Below, one piece after another: positions 35,240 to 46,426 of a stretch of 64,000 bases of DNA. Under the pieces are notes generated by a model. The model saw only the letters and a program-made list of their open reading frames with translations. It did no database searches and had not been told where the DNA came from. The DNA comes from Neostapfia colusana. Taxonomy: Eukaryota; Streptophyta; Magnoliopsida; Poales; Poaceae. The DNA is taken from positions 17,578,273 through 17,642,272 of the forward strand of contig JASWHV010000018.1 in NCBI GenBank assembly GCA_030760725.1. Direction: 5' to 3'. Numbering within the stretch: the stretch's first letter is position 1; each line of letters opens with the position of its first letter. Made by a program: the position numbers and the translations under genes.

Positions 35240-36184
35240 TTTTTATTCAAAAATTAGCCACTTTCATTTACCATTATAGATCTACTGCATAATGTACAAA
35301 ATATATGTATATATTAATGTACATAATATATACATATATAGATATATATGTAGAGATTTTATTTTCTATATTGAGATATAGAAGTTTATTCATGGTGAGG
35401 TTCAAAAAGGCCAAAGGGGCAATAAGAACTGCTGTTAAAAAAATGGTGGACTTTGTTTTTTTTATCTTTAGCCTATTCACTTTTCATGTGCTCAGAATGT
35501 TCTGCAGAATTAGGACTTTTTTCTTCTATTGGCTGATCTTATGATGAGAACTTTCTCCATTTATGTTTTATTTCCCTTAATTCTAATTGGGGGGTATAAA
35601 CGAATTCGCCCTCTTCATATACCCATATGGCTAGGTATTGTATTAATTTTCAGTGATATACTTCTTATCTGTTTTGGTGCGAGATTGAAACAATTTTTCG
35701 GTTTTGGACGGATTTGTTGCAGCAATTTTCAACGGGTACCCTTTGGAAATAGTACCTGAATATTATCCAAAAGGTGTATTTTAAACAAACTATATTGGAG
35801 TTTTATCAAGAATTTTATTCTAAAAAGTGGGCAGTCGAATTTATACTGCATAGTAGAAATAATATTCTACAGCACAAAAAAGAAAAGGAAGAAATGGATT
35901 GATGGGTACTGTCGCCTATATCTCTTAGTGTATATTGTAGGAATAATCAAACTATAGAATACAAAGAATACGATCCTAATCGAAATGCATACATTTGGTT
36001 CATACGCTAGTGGCATGGTAAGAAGAGATTTCTTTTACAAACTAGAGAGGGGCCATCTAAATCCTAAATTAAAGGCCTGCGATTGAAGTACCAACTACTC
36101 ACTTTTTTCCGTAGGTGGGATTAGCTTCCTCCTCGAATGGCTACCCTTGACAAAGGGTAGTGTTGGTCTCATAATCTACATGTA
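35240..36184. other. trnT-trnG plastid spacer
   Basis: A/T-rich spacer with a TA-rich microsatellite-like tract at 35300-35350. A 76-codon hydrophobic frame at 35529-35759 has no family I recognise and I do not call it a gene. Confidence 0.55.
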
Positions 36185-36937
36185 GCGGGTATAGTTTAGT
36201 GGTAAAAGTGTGATTCGTTCTATTAATAACTGAATTTGAAATGATATACTTAAGGCATCCTTAAGTTTTTTTATATTCATATTCCGATGAAAACTTTAGT
36301 TCTTATAAAGGGTTTAATCCTTTTCCTCTCAATAGCATATTGAAGAAGAATATACATTCTCGCGATTAGTATCCAAAGACTAATTTAATTTGCATGCAAA
36401 ATACAAATTGGATTATGAGTACAGAGGCGCGAAGCATAATTTTGCATTGGATTAAGTATTCCAATTGAATAAATATGAGTAAAGGATCTATGGATGAAGA
36501 TACAAAAAAGTTTATTTCCAATCGTAACTAAATCTTCTTATAGTTAAAAAAGAAATGGAAGCCAATAGCTAAAAAACGATAGTTTTGGTTTACTAGAACC
36601 ATCAGGGTATTGTTTCAGCTCGGTGGAAACCCAACTCTTTTCCTCAGGATCTCTTGAATGAAATTAGGGAACGAAGTAAATAGATTAGATAGATATTTAG
36701 GAAAATTTCTATCTCCTACTCTATAGGGATCATCTAGAAAGCAGAGAGCTTTGGTTCCATTCAGACAGAAAAGCTAACATAGATGTTAAGTGGTGAGAAT
36801 AGCCATAAAGGAGCCGAATGAAATCAAAATTTCATGTTCGGTTTTGAATTAGAGACGTTAAAAAAAAATCAACCAACGTCGACTATAACCCCTAGCCTTC
36901 CAAGCTAACGATGCGGGTTCGATTCCCGCTACCCGCT
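36185..36937 (+). tRNA. trnG-UCC: tRNA-Gly (UCC), plastid, split by group II intron
   Basis: Exon 1 is 36185-36207 (GCGGGTATAG onward); the intron begins GTGTG at 36208 and ends at about 36889; exon 2 is 36890-36937 with anticodon loop CTTCCAA and 3' end CTACCCGCT. Together the exons make a 71-base tRNA with a fully paired acceptor. Confidence 0.9.
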
Positions 36938-37028
36938 CCAGTCTGTATAAAAAGACTATTCTATTTGTCTAGACATAGTAGAGACTTGTATTCAACCTTT
37001 TTCGTCCACCAGTTTTTGGCCCTACAGA

Positions 37029-37100
37029 GCGGAGTAGAGCAGTTTGGTAGCTCACGAGGCTCATAACCTTGAGGTCACGGGTTCGATTCCCGTCTCCGCA
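37029..37100 (+). tRNA. trnfM-CAU: tRNA-fMet (CAU), plastid
   Basis: The cloverleaf has anticodon loop CTCATAA, the initiator-type GGTAGCTCA D-arm and CTCCGCA 3' end. It lies between the two trnG genes, its grass location. Confidence 0.9.
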
Positions 37101-37475
37101 CTTAGCAGTCCATATAAATAAATGGACTATTCTATTTGTATAGATATGGTAGATTGTATAGATATGGTAGAGGGCTATATCCAACCCTTTTTTTTATTCA
37201 GCAGGCAGAAAAGAAAAAAGAAATAAAAGAAAGGCACAGTCTATTCTCCTTTAAAAACAATTTTATCTTGTTTGTCTCGGTGAATCCCCGGTTTAGGGCA
37301 CCCTCTTGGCAAGTTCGATTTTCGCCCCCGAAGCACTCTTTTTTTTTTGAGTCGAGTGCAAAGGATAAGATAGGAAGGGATACGGTACTAGACTAACAAC
37401 TATTTAATTTAAATAAGTAGTTAAGTAGTCAACTAGACGGAATTTTTTATCATAGTACCTTACTAAATTAAGCTG
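37101..37475. other. trnfM-trnG plastid spacer
   Basis: Spacer containing a short tandem repeat of TTGTATAGATATGGTAGA at 37135-37170. No gene. Confidence 0.6.
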
Positions 37476-37546
37476 GCGAGCGACGGGAATCGAACCCGTA
37501 CCTTCTCCTTGGCAAGGAGATGTTTTACCATTGAACTACGCTCGCT
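37476..37546 (-). tRNA. trnG-GCC: tRNA-Gly (GCC), plastid
   Basis: A 71-base cloverleaf: GCGAGCG acceptor, anticodon loop TTGCCAA, T-loop TTCGATT. It lies between trnfM and psbZ. Confidence 0.92.
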
Positions 37547-37567
37547 ACATTGAACTACGCTCGCTAC
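37528..37567. repeat. Tandem duplication of the trnG-GCC 5' end
   Basis: ACATTGAACTACGCTCGCTAC-like sequence occurs twice in a row; the second copy (about 37548-37567) is a fragment of the tRNA 5' end outside the gene. Confidence 0.85.
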
Positions 37568-37690
37568 GTCCTATATTTTATAGGATATATCGGCCTGGGT
37601 CGACCGTCTATGTCTGGGTCGACCGTTTCATTTTCTATTAGAGTTTTCTTTTTATTTATTTTGTATTGGGCTACTAAATACTAAAGAAAT

Positions 37691-37879
37691 TCAAGAAATG
37701 AGAGAATTCAGAATAGCTACCAGAAAGACTAATCCAATCCATAATGATGTACCGGAAAATACAACGTTTTTATTATTTGACCAACCATCAGGAGAAGCAA
37801 ATACAAGGGGTACACTAATTACTAAGACTGAGGAAGTCGCAATTAATGCAAAAACAGCTAACTGAAAAGCAATAGTCAT
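37691..37879 (-). CDS. psbZ: psbZ, photosystem II subunit Z (intact in NUPT)
   Basis: A 62-codon gene starting MTIAFQLAVFALIATSS; nine in-frame codons precede that start. It has the two expected membrane helices, separated by VFASPDGWSNNK, and ends VAILNSLIS. PsbZ stabilises the photosystem II antenna interface. No break. Confidence 0.95.
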   Translation of the reverse strand: MTIAFQLAVFALIATSSVLVISVPLVFASPDGWSNNKNVVFSGTSLWIGLVFLVAILNSLIS

Positions 37880-38226
37880 ATTTATAATCCTCCAAGCTAC
37901 CATCAAATAAAGTTGACTGCATATTTATCTTTGATCCCTCACTTAATCAATATTGTACTAAAATACAAGAAGTAGGAGGGGTTTAATCATGAACCCATTG
38001 ATTCTTCGCTTTAAAACTTTTTCCTTACCACTTTTATTTGCTTATGGGGTTGAGTGAGGGGATTTAGCGTTTATTTCACAAACGGATATATCGGATTCTG
38101 TATCCGTGTATACAGTATATAGAGATATAGCGAAAGTGGACTTGTATCTGAGATGTTTCTAGAAGTTAGTAGAGCATTTCATATGGCTATGTTCGATTTG
38201 TAGGAATAAAATAGGGATTAGGCTGT

Positions 38227-38313
38227 GGAGAGATGGCTGAGTGGTTGATAGCCCCGGTCTTGAAAACCGGTATAGTTCTAGGAACTATCGAGGGTTCGAA
38301 TCCCTCTCTCTCC
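38227..38313 (+). tRNA. trnS-UGA: tRNA-Ser (UGA), plastid
   Basis: A class II tRNA with GGAGAGA acceptor, anticodon loop CTTGAAA, a long variable arm (TAGTTCTAGGAACTA) and T-loop TTCGAAT. It lies opposite and downstream of psbC. Confidence 0.93.
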
Positions 38314-38466
38314 TTTTGTTTATTGAATACATTTGTTTCTTTATATGTTTTTCTTTGTTCTGTCCCCTTATATCATTCTTTTATAAAAAAAATGAATGGC
38401 TCGGCTAGATGGAATAACCGAGCCAGAAAAGAAAAAAACAGTAGAACAGGTATAAATAAGAAAATC

Positions 38467-39888
38467 TTAGTTAAGAGGGGTCATGTAAAGAACAGGTTCC
38501 AAATCACGATCAATTCCCTTTTCAAAGCCTGCTGCAGCAGCTCGGGCTCTTCCTGCGTGCCACAAATGGCCCACAAAAAAGAAGAATCCTAGAACAAAAT
38601 GGGAAGTAGCTAACCAACTTCTAGGAGATACATAATTAACTGCATTGATCTCGGTAGCTACGCCACCGACGGAATTTAAAGAGCCTAAAGGAGCATGGGT
38701 CATATATTCTGCCGAACGTCGTTCTTGCCAAGGTTGGATGTCTTTTTTCAACCTACTCAAATCCAAACCGTTGGGGCCCCTTAGAGGTTCTAACCATGGA
38801 GCACGAAGATCCCAAAAACGCATAGTTTCCCCTCCAAAAATAACCTCTCCCGTTGGGGAACGCATTAGATATTTACCTAAACCTGTTGGTCCTTGGGCAG
38901 ACCCTACATTAGCTCCAAGACACTGGTCTCTAACTAGAAAAGTAAATGCTTGAGCTTGAGAAGCTTCTGGACCTGTGGGTCCGTAAAACTCACTTGGATA
39001 AGCCGTATTATTGAACCAGACAAAACAACAAGCGATAAAACCAAAGACAGATAAAGCAGCCAAACTATAAGACAAGTAAGCTTCTCCAGACCATACAAAC
39101 GCACGGCGAGCCCATGCGAAGGGTTTGGTTAAGATATGCCAAATTCCACCAAGTATACAAATGGAACCCAACCATACGTGTCCCCCAATTATATCTTCTA
39201 AATCATCCACACTAACAATCCATCCTTCTCCCCCAAAAGGAGATTTTAGTAAATAACTAAATATAACACCGGGGCTAAGGGTCAAATTTGTAATTTTTCT
39301 TACATCTCCTCCTCCAGGGGCCCAGGTATCATATACACCGCCAAAATAAAGAGCCTTGAGTACTAAAAGAAAAGCACCTATACCTAATAAAATTAAGTGA
39401 ATACCCAAAATTGTAGTCATTTTATTTCTATCTTTCCATACATAACCAAAGAATGGAAAAGATTCTTCAAGAGTCTCGGGTCCCAGCAGCGCGTGATAAA
39501 TACCACCGAAGCCTAAGACTGCGGAGGAAATTAGGTGAAGTACTCCAGATACAAAGTATGGAAAAGTATCTAGAACTTCTCCCCCCGGTCCTACTCCCCA
39601 ACCTAGAGTAGCTAAGTGCGGAAGTAAAATCAATCCTTGTTCATACATGGGCTTTTCTGGTACGAAATGAGCCACTTCAAATAGGTTCATTGCTCCGGCC
39701 TAGAATACGATTAATCCGGCATGGGCTACGTGAGCTCCAAGTAGTTTACCGGACAAATTGATAAGTCTGGTATTCCCAGCCCACCAAGCAAAGCCGGTGG
39801 TTTCTTGGTCACGACCAGCTAAAATGAAAGTTCCATTAAAGAGCGTTTCCACGTGGTAGAACCTCCTCAGGGAATATAAGATTTTCAT
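38467..39888 (-). pseudogene. psbC: psbC, photosystem II CP43, one nonsense codon
   Basis: CP43 is the inner antenna of photosystem II. From MKILYSLRRFYHVETLF at 39888 the gene has its normal 473-codon span, ending VLYMTPLN, and overlaps the 3' end of psbD by about 50 bases as in all plastids. An in-frame stop at 39700-39702 (TAG, between GLIVF and AGAMNLFEV) replaces the family Trp, a TGG to TAG change. Downstream the frame is open, with a further Arg-to-Cys change in VRDQCLGANVG. Confidence 0.94.
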
Positions 39889-40510
39889 GAGGCTGATCCT
39901 GAGCTGCCATCCACGCACGAATACCCTCGTTTAAAAGAATATTTTTGGTGTAGAAAGTCTCAAATTCAGGATCTTCCGCTGCACGGATTTCCTGGGAAAC
40001 GAAGTCATAGGCACGTAGGTTCAGAGCCAGGCCAACTACGCCAATAGCACTCATCCATAAACCGGTGACGGGTACAAATAGCATAAAGAAATGTAACAAA
40101 CGTTTATTGGAAAAAGCAACACCAAAGATTTGGGACCAAAAGCAGTTAGCAGTGACCATTGAATAAGTTTCTTCCGCTTGAGTTGGGTTAAAAGCTCGGA
40201 AGGTATTTGCACCATCACCATCTTCGAATAGAGTGTTTTCTACAGTAGCCCCATGAATAGCGCATAGCAGAGCCGCACCTAATACTCCGGCAACTCCCAT
40301 CATATGAAAGGGGTTCAACGTCCAATTATGAAATCCTTGGAAGAAAAGGATGAATCGAAATATAGCTGCTATGCCAAAACTCGGTGCAAAGAACCAACCA
40401 GATTGTCCCAGTGGATAAATAAGGAATACGGAAACAAAAACAGCGATTGGACCAGAGAATGAAATTGCATTATAAGGCCGCAATTGAACAGACCGAGCAA
40501 GTTCAAATTG
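39836..40510 (-). pseudogene. psbD: psbD, photosystem II D2 protein, 5'-truncated
   Basis: D2 is a core reaction-centre protein. Only the C-terminal about 224 residues remain, from QFELARSVQLRPYNAISFSG to PRGNAL; the first roughly 130 residues are absent because the plastid block ends at 40510. The remaining frame is open. Two unusual residues are Cys in VTANCFWSQ and Leu in NKRLLHFF, where the family has Arg and Trp. No promoter is present. Confidence 0.94.
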
Positions 40511-41464
40511 CAAATGCGGGGCTGACGTGGACCGTCCGATTTTAAACCGACGGCTGAGATTATAACATCGAACCGGTACGCGGGGTTTTAAAGTCTACCG
40601 TGCGATTTAAAATAAACGGCGCACAAGCGGCCACGTCGCTCTGATCAAGCGCGGGCGGTGCTGCCGGCGGCGCACGGCGGCGGGAAGCGGCGATCTAGCC
40701 GGAAAGTTTCGGATCCGCGAGAATTCTGCCTAGAACTGTGATCTTATGGCATAGATCGGTAGAGGGGAGGTCAGGGATCTCACCTCGGGGGTTTTCTTGA
40801 GCTCGGGGGTCCTGGAAAGTGATCGGCGGCGAGGTCCGAGGCAAAACCACGGCGAAGCTCGTCGGCGCTGTCTTTACACCGTAATTCTCCGAGTTTTCTA
40901 CACCTGCAAAGCTCCCCGGAGGAGGTGGATCAAGACCAGCGAGTTAGATCAGAGTTTCCGAGCTTAGATCGGCCAGAATTCACCGGCGAAGTCTCGGTGC
41001 TCACCGGAGTAAAAATCGGCGATCGCGTGGGAAAAACCGATCGGGGCTGGGGTTTTTATAGCCGGGGAAGGGCGGTGGGTCAGTTGTGATCGAGTTTGAT
41101 TCTTCTGGGACCGGAATTCGGGCTGAGGGACGCGGTATTCCGATCGGTTAAGATCGCGCGCGCGCGGGAGAGTCTGGGGTCGCGGGGTTAGGGATGACAG
41201 GTGGGTCCCACCTGTCTGTGAGGGATAGCGCGGGCGCGCGGCCGCGGGCTGGCGCAGGGGAAATTGGGCCGGTTGGCGGGTTTCGGCCCACTGGCCTGTT
41301 TTTCCCGTTTTCTCTTTTTCTTTTTCCATTTCTTTTCTGTTTTGAGTCTAATTTGAATTCCAGTTTGAATTTGAATTTTTGCAAAACATGCAACACGTCC
41401 AAAAATTTTTAAATTCCCCTCTGAACATGGTTTAGGGTTTTGAATCAAAATTTGGGGTGTTACA
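40511..41464 (-). mobile_element. 5' LTR of left element, upstream part (U3)
   Basis: Read on the minus strand it begins TGTAACACCCC at 41464 and runs to the plastid junction at 40510. It is G/C-rich in the middle, with the motif CAGGTGGGACCCACCTG common in grass LTRs, and has a TATA box. The LTR resumes at 7051. Short frames here are chance. Confidence 0.82.
41051..41061 (-). promoter_or_regulatory. TATA box of left LTR
   Basis: The minus strand reads CTATAAAAACC about 400 bases from the LTR start, in a G/C-rich setting, and is the likely core promoter of the element. Confidence 0.65.
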
Positions 41465-43641
41465 ATTATCTCCGAGGAAGGGGTATCGGTTGATCCTGGA
41501 AAGGTGAGAGATGTTCTGAAGTGGGACCAACCGAAGAGCGTGAGGGATATTCGGAGTTTCCTTGGGATGGCAGGATACTATCGGCGTTTCATTAAAGATT
41601 CTGTAAGATAGCAAAACCTATGACGGAGTTGCTAATGAAGGGAAGGGTCTTTCAATGGACACCTGCCTGCCAAGGAAGTTTTGAGGAACTCAAGAAAAGG
41701 CTAACCACAACACCGGTTCTGGTATTGCCAGACATAAGCAAGAGCTTTGACATATATTGCGACGCATCTAGACAGGGGCTCGGATGTGTGCTCATGCAGG
41801 AAGGACAAGTGGTAGCCTATGCCTCACGGCAATTAAAGAAACACGAGCTTAATTATCCTACACATGACTTGGAGTTAGCAGCAGTAGTGCATGCATTGAA
41901 GATTTGGAGACATTATACCCTTGGTCATCGGTGTGAGATCTATATGGATCATAAAATCCTCAAGTACATATTCACACAAATGGACTTGAATTTGAGGCAA
42001 CGTCGATGGTTAGAGCTTATCAAGGATTATGATGTTGGAATCAACTACCACCCTAGGAAGGCCAATGTAGTAGCTGATGCATTGAGCAGAAAGGGAGCAT
42101 GTCACCAACTCACGGTTCGGGAGCTACCACTCGAACTACGTAAGGAGTTCGAACGGTTACACCTCGGATTCTTGAACAATATGGAAATAATGGAGGTCCA
42201 CTCCTCATTAGAGCAAGGGATAAGAGAGGGCCAAGCAACGGATGAGGGGATCAAGGAGATCAAGGAAAGAATCCGACAAGGAATAGAGAAAGATTTCAGG
42301 GAGGATGAGAAGGGTACGCTTTGGCTAGGAAAAAGGATTTGTGTGCCGAACATAAGACACCTCCGCGACATGATATTGAAGGAGGCACATGATTCCCCCT
42401 ATTCCATACATCCCGGAAGCACCAAAATGTACAGGGATTTGAAAACTTGTTATTGGTGGGATGGTATGAAGAGGGATATAGCCGAATATGTTGCCCTATG
42501 CGACACATGCCAACGGGTGAAGGCCGAACATCAAAAACCCGCTGGATTGTTGCAACCTTTGAAAATACCCGAATGGAAGTGGGAGGACATCAGTATGGAT
42601 TTCATCGTCGGATTGCCACGTACTCAGTCGGGATACGACCCCATCTGGGTCATTGTGGACCGATTGACGAAAACTGCCCATTTTCTCCCTGTAAAGACCA
42701 GTTATGGTGTTGCACAATTGGCAGAGTTGTACATGGAATAGATCGTGTGCCGTCATGGAGTCCCGAAGAGGATAGTCTCAGATCGAGGTTCTCAGTTTAC
42801 CTCTAGGTTCTGGAGGAAGCTGCAGAAAGCCATGGGTACACGACTGGATTTCAGCTCCGCCTATCACCCACAAACTGATGGGCAAACCGAAAGGACAAAC
42901 CAAATTCTGGAAGACATGTTGAGAGCTTGCGCCTTAAAACGTGGGCGTAGTTGGGATAGGAGTTTACCGTATGCCGAATTCTCCTATAACAACAGCTATC
43001 AAGCTAGCTCGAAGATGTCGCCTTTCGAAGCATTATATGGTAGACGGTGTAGGACCCCGCTGTTCTGGAATGGGACCGGAGAAAACCAGGTGTTTGGACC
43101 AGAAGTGCTACAGGAAGCTGAAAAGTAAGTCCAAACGGTACGGGAGAACTTAAAAGCTGCTCAGTCACGACAGAAAGGAAGTTGACTTTCGACATAGGAG
43201 ACTTCGTATACCTTAAGGTATCGCCTATCCGAGGCCAACGACGTTTCAACGTCAAAGGCAAGCTAGCACCTCGCTACATCGGACCATTTAAGATTCTGGG
43301 TAAGCGAGGAGAAGTAGCCTATAACTAGAGCTCCCAACCCACCTCTCGACGTACATGACGTGTTTCACGTATCCCAGCTCAAGAAGTGCTTGAGAGCACC
43401 AGGGGAACAAGTATCAATGGGAGAGCTTGAACTTCAAAAGGACCTGACTTATGCGGAACACCCTGTCCGATTCTTGGACGTAAAGGAAAGGGTCACCCGG
43501 AACAAGGTGATTCGATGGTGCAAGGTACAATGGAGCCATCACACCGAAGCTGAAGCCACATGGGAGCGTGAAGAGGATATCAAGGCAGAATTTCCCCATC
43601 TATTTTCTACTAACAAATCTCGAGGGCGAGATTCAATTTAA
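41465..43641 (+). pseudogene. pol of right element (RT end, RNase H, integrase, chromodomain)
   Basis: The translation runs through the RT thumb (SFLGMAGYYRRFI), RNase H (DASRQGLGCVLMQE, MDHKILKYIFTQ), the integrase zinc site (HPGSTKMYRDL, CDTC), the catalytic core (MDFIVGLP, VSDRGSQF, and the Glu in QTERTNQILED) and ends in a chromodomain (RFLDVKERVTRNKVIRWCKV then EATWEREEDIKAEFPHLF). Disabling changes: a frameshift near 41600; TAG at 42739-42741 after LAELYME; TAA at 43126-43128 after LQEAEK; a small deletion near 43180; and a one-base shift near 43325. The two stops sit where relatives have CAG and CAA, so C-to-T decay is likely. This copy is dead. Confidence 0.93.
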
Positions 43642-43654
43642 GGGGGGGTAGATT
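43639..43654 (+). other. Polypurine tract of right element
   Basis: TAAGGGGGGGTAGATT lies directly before the 3' LTR, the expected plus-strand primer position. Confidence 0.85.
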
Positions 43655-43799
43655 TGTGACACCCTCATCTCGGGTGTCAGCATATGTTCATGCTTTATGA
43701 AGAGGAAACATTTTAAGAAAAGAAGGAAGAGAGAAAAATATCAAAAGGATACCCAATAAGAGCCGAACCCGGCTCTCAGAAAGCGCCGAAGACAACTTA

Positions 43800-44340
43800 C
43801 CACGGCCGCTGGCCAAGTGGCGTGTTCGGAGCTCGTCCCTGCAAGGTGGGAAGAGGTCCGCCGCTAAAATAGCTACGTGGCAGGTTCGGGACTCGTCTCC
43901 ACAAAGGGGAGAGGTCCGATCCTGTGGGACACGTGTTGCCCACGGAGCTAACCTCTGCGGAAGAAGCAAAGGCATTTCCGCAAGACACGTGTCATCCTCG
44001 GAGCTAGTCCTCGTGGAAATCGGAGGACCAGTCGCACGAGATACGTGTCGATCTCGGAGCCTATCTCCGAGAGGTTCTGTTCTATTGGACACGCGTCGTC
44101 ACCGGAGCTTATCTCTGGGAGGTCTGTCGCTGCTGGACACGTGTCGACCTCGGGGCATGTCCCTGAAGAAAGAAGAGAGGAAAGACCAGCGCCAACACGT
44201 GGCGTGCGCGGAGCTCACCTCCAAAGGAGGGGGAAGTCTCGGTCGATTGACAATCGGCACAACCGGAGCTCGTCTCTGCGGAGAAGGAGATACCAGGCCC
44301 CGGAAGGACACGTGGAGCCTCCGGAGCTCATCGCCGCAAA
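43800..44340 (+). repeat. Degenerate G-box minisatellite in U3 of right LTR
   Basis: About ten imperfect units of roughly 55-60 bases each contain (A)CACGTG or a one-base variant followed by CGGAGCT and a purine-rich tail (GGGGAGAGGTCCG type). Examples are at 43918, 43985, 44040, 44090, 44137, 44195 and 44310. Confidence 0.75.
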
Positions 44341-44519
44341 GGTAATGAGTTCTGGAGCGGCTGTTACGCGTAAGAATACCGGTACGTAAAGGAAACCGAT
44401 CTGAATTCCACAACGTTACCGCACCAAATCAACTAAAGATAAGATGATAGGATCCAACGACGATCTGAATAAGACTCTTATTCGGGCTACAACCGGATTA
44501 GGACTCTTCTCTTCCCGAT

Positions 44520-44527
44520 TATAAATA
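44520..44527 (+). promoter_or_regulatory. TATA box of right LTR
   Basis: TATAAATA in CCGATTATAAATAGAAACC, about 865 bases into the LTR and just after the minisatellite; the probable core promoter. Confidence 0.7.
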
Positions 44528-45721
44528 GAAACCAGAACCTCTAGCCGAAACCACAAACTTCTTTTCAACTCCTGAGCCGACGACTTAGAGCCCTAGCCCT
44601 AACTCGCCGAGTAAACCATCGCCGAAGCGCAACAGGGAAGATCGCTGGAGGAAAACACAGCGGTCTGAGGAGGACCTCGAAGGCCAAAAGGAACGTAAGA
44701 ACAAGCTCGGGGAGCTGTCTACGACGAACCACAGTAACAAGGTTTTGGGATTCAAGAACAACCGGAACCGCAAGAACAAGGCAAGTGCTCCTTGACCATA
44801 TTGATCCTATGTTTTGGGTAAAACTGTTTTGTTTTATGAAAAGGTGTGTGTGCTGAGTCAAACATGATGGGAAGCCCTTTTATAGGAGTTTACTAGTTTT
44901 TGTTAAACCACCCTTGTCGCCTGGGAAGTTTATGAGTCGGGTATGGTTTTTGCTTTATGCTTCGCTGAGTCCATGGGATTGGGAAGTGAGATAGATGTGT
45001 CTAGCTAACTGCACTCATAATGATAATGAGAAACTGATGTTAATAATGAACATGGATCGGAGGGAGATCTAGGCAAGACTGGGTTTGTGAATGAGGTAGC
45101 ATGAGATGGTGGTTTACTTGCCATAGATCTAAGGACCGGTTTATGCATGCACATGTCAGGATAACAGTGCCACCACAAGGCCAAGTATGGGTGCGGCTTA
45201 GCTGAGTAATTAGGTAAGTTGCTAGAGTGTTATGGACTGTGGAAGGCGTGGGGAATGAGAGTCGAGTGAGGACTGCCCTGGGAACTGCATGGCACAAGAG
45301 GGGGCCCGTGGGTGGGAGAATTGGAGATTCTAGCCTGCCGGTGAAACCTTAGTGAGTCCATACATCTAGTAACCCCTTTGTAAAGGCTATTTTGTGATCT
45401 CTTGACCATACACCAACGGATGTGTATTGGTATAATGGAGGTTCTGTAGTCACCGACGGGTGACAAAATCACAAACTTGTGGGTAAAGAGGTGCAAACTC
45501 TGCAGAGTCTAAAACTATCATGATAGCCGAGCTTACGGTCACGAGCACCTGGCTAAACTGCCATGATTAGTTGGGATGGTTATTGGGAAGGTTATTGGTT
45601 AATGCTATTGGTTTGGTTATGGTTTGGTTGTTGGGACTGTTGAGTCCGGGTGATAAGATGGTTGCATGACTGTTGAGTCATGGCAACGAGTTTGGTCTCG
45701 GTGTGAGACAAAGTTGTTATA

Positions 45722-45783
45722 AGATGGTAGCGAATACGGGGAGGTATTCGTGAGATGGTAGCGAATACGAGGAGGTATTCGTG
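45722..45783 (+). repeat. Two 31-bp tandem repeats, each a hairpin
   Basis: Two units, 45722-45752 and 45753-45783, differ by one base in the loop (GGGGAG versus GAGGAG). Confidence 0.9.
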
Positions 45784-46200
45784 AGTAAGAATGAACATGG
45801 AAAGTGATGGAGGTATGTTGGTAATTTAATACATGCTGGGATTACATTCATCTAAAGTTAAGTTGTTGTTTTATCATGGTTTTATAAACCTGCTTTTCTG
45901 CAAATAAGCCTTTTTATACCTACCTTGTTTATGAGCTGCATATCATGTGTTTTTTCGCACTTGCTGAGTACATCATTGTACTCAAACTTGCATTATTATT
46001 TCATCATCAGCAGCAGGAGAAGCCTACTATGAAGACCAAGTTGAGCATTATGGCGTGTGATCTGTTCTCAACCTTGCCCGTGGAGGGAGTAGAGATGGAG
46101 CCACTTCTGCTTAGATTTGCTTCCGCATTAGCTAAATTGCTTCCGCTTTAGAAGAAAGACTTCCGCTGTAAGCATGAGTCCAAGACTCATGAGGTATTGT

Positions 46201-46206
46201 AATAAA
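46201..46206 (+). promoter_or_regulatory. AATAAA polyadenylation signal of right LTR
   Basis: AATAAA follows TATTGT about 135 bases before the LTR end. Confidence 0.5.
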
Positions 46207-46339
46207 CTCTGTTATTCGTGGTAATATATAATTTGAATTCAGTTTGTGGAACGTATGTGTATGTGTGATGAACATCCTGGGCACACATATGCAATAGTTC
46301 TCGGTTCTGTGGTTTTCCCACAGAATTGAGGGCGTCACA

Positions 46340-46426
46340 CGCTAGGTCCCGCCTAAGCTGGAAAGGCGGGGACCGGGTTGTCTTTTATCCATTACGCGGG
46401 GGTACTCGGTCTGCAGGGTACCGACA
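46340..46426 (-). mobile_element. 3' LTR remnant of element A
   Basis: These 87 bases match the end of the LTR at 53012-53099 (shared CCCGCCTAAGCT, GGTACCGACA end) and are followed, as there, by the purine-rich (minus strand) tract GGCCACTGTCGG-side sequence. The right chromovirus LTR ends at 46339. Confidence 0.85.

Larger units (their letters stand above)
45449..46289 (+). other. Series of stem-loops in right LTR R/U5
   Basis: Perfect or near-perfect hairpins at 45449-45464 (GTCACC-GACG-GGTGAC), 45515-45526 (CTATC-AT-GATAG), 45661-45688 (11-bp stem with one bulge), 45731-45750 and 45762-45781 (7-bp arms CGAATAC/GTATTCG), 45965-45984 (TGAGTACA-TCAT-TGTACTCA) and 46260-46289 (TATGTGTG/CACACATA). 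Several match hairpins in the left LTR in order and spacing. Confidence 0.7.
41465..46339 (+). mobile_element. Right Ty3/gypsy element (Tekay/Del-like chromovirus), 3' part
   Basis: The plus-strand element starts abruptly inside RT where the left element interrupted it; its 5' part must lie off the left edge. It contains the end of RT, RNase H, integrase, a chromodomain, a polypurine tract and a 2.7 kb 3' LTR. The chromodomain supports the chromovirus call. It ends at 46339 inside the LTR of Tat-like element A. Confidence 0.88.
43655..46339 (+). mobile_element. 3' LTR of right element
   Basis: The LTR starts TGTGACACCC and ends GCGTCACA, giving TGTGAC/GTCACA terminal inverted repeats and a length of 2685 bases. 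U3 holds a degenerate G-box minisatellite, then a TATA box at 44520, then a stem-loop-rich R/U5 homologous to the left element's LTR. Short frames are chance. Confidence 0.88.

Noticed and set aside
35529..35759. Hydrophobic 76-codon frame in the trnT-trnG spacer
   Set aside because: It matches no plastid family I know and lies in a variable spacer.
44045..44413. Overlapping 104-118 codon frames in the right LTR U3
   Set aside because: They read through the G-box minisatellite in several frames, with repeat-derived peptides.
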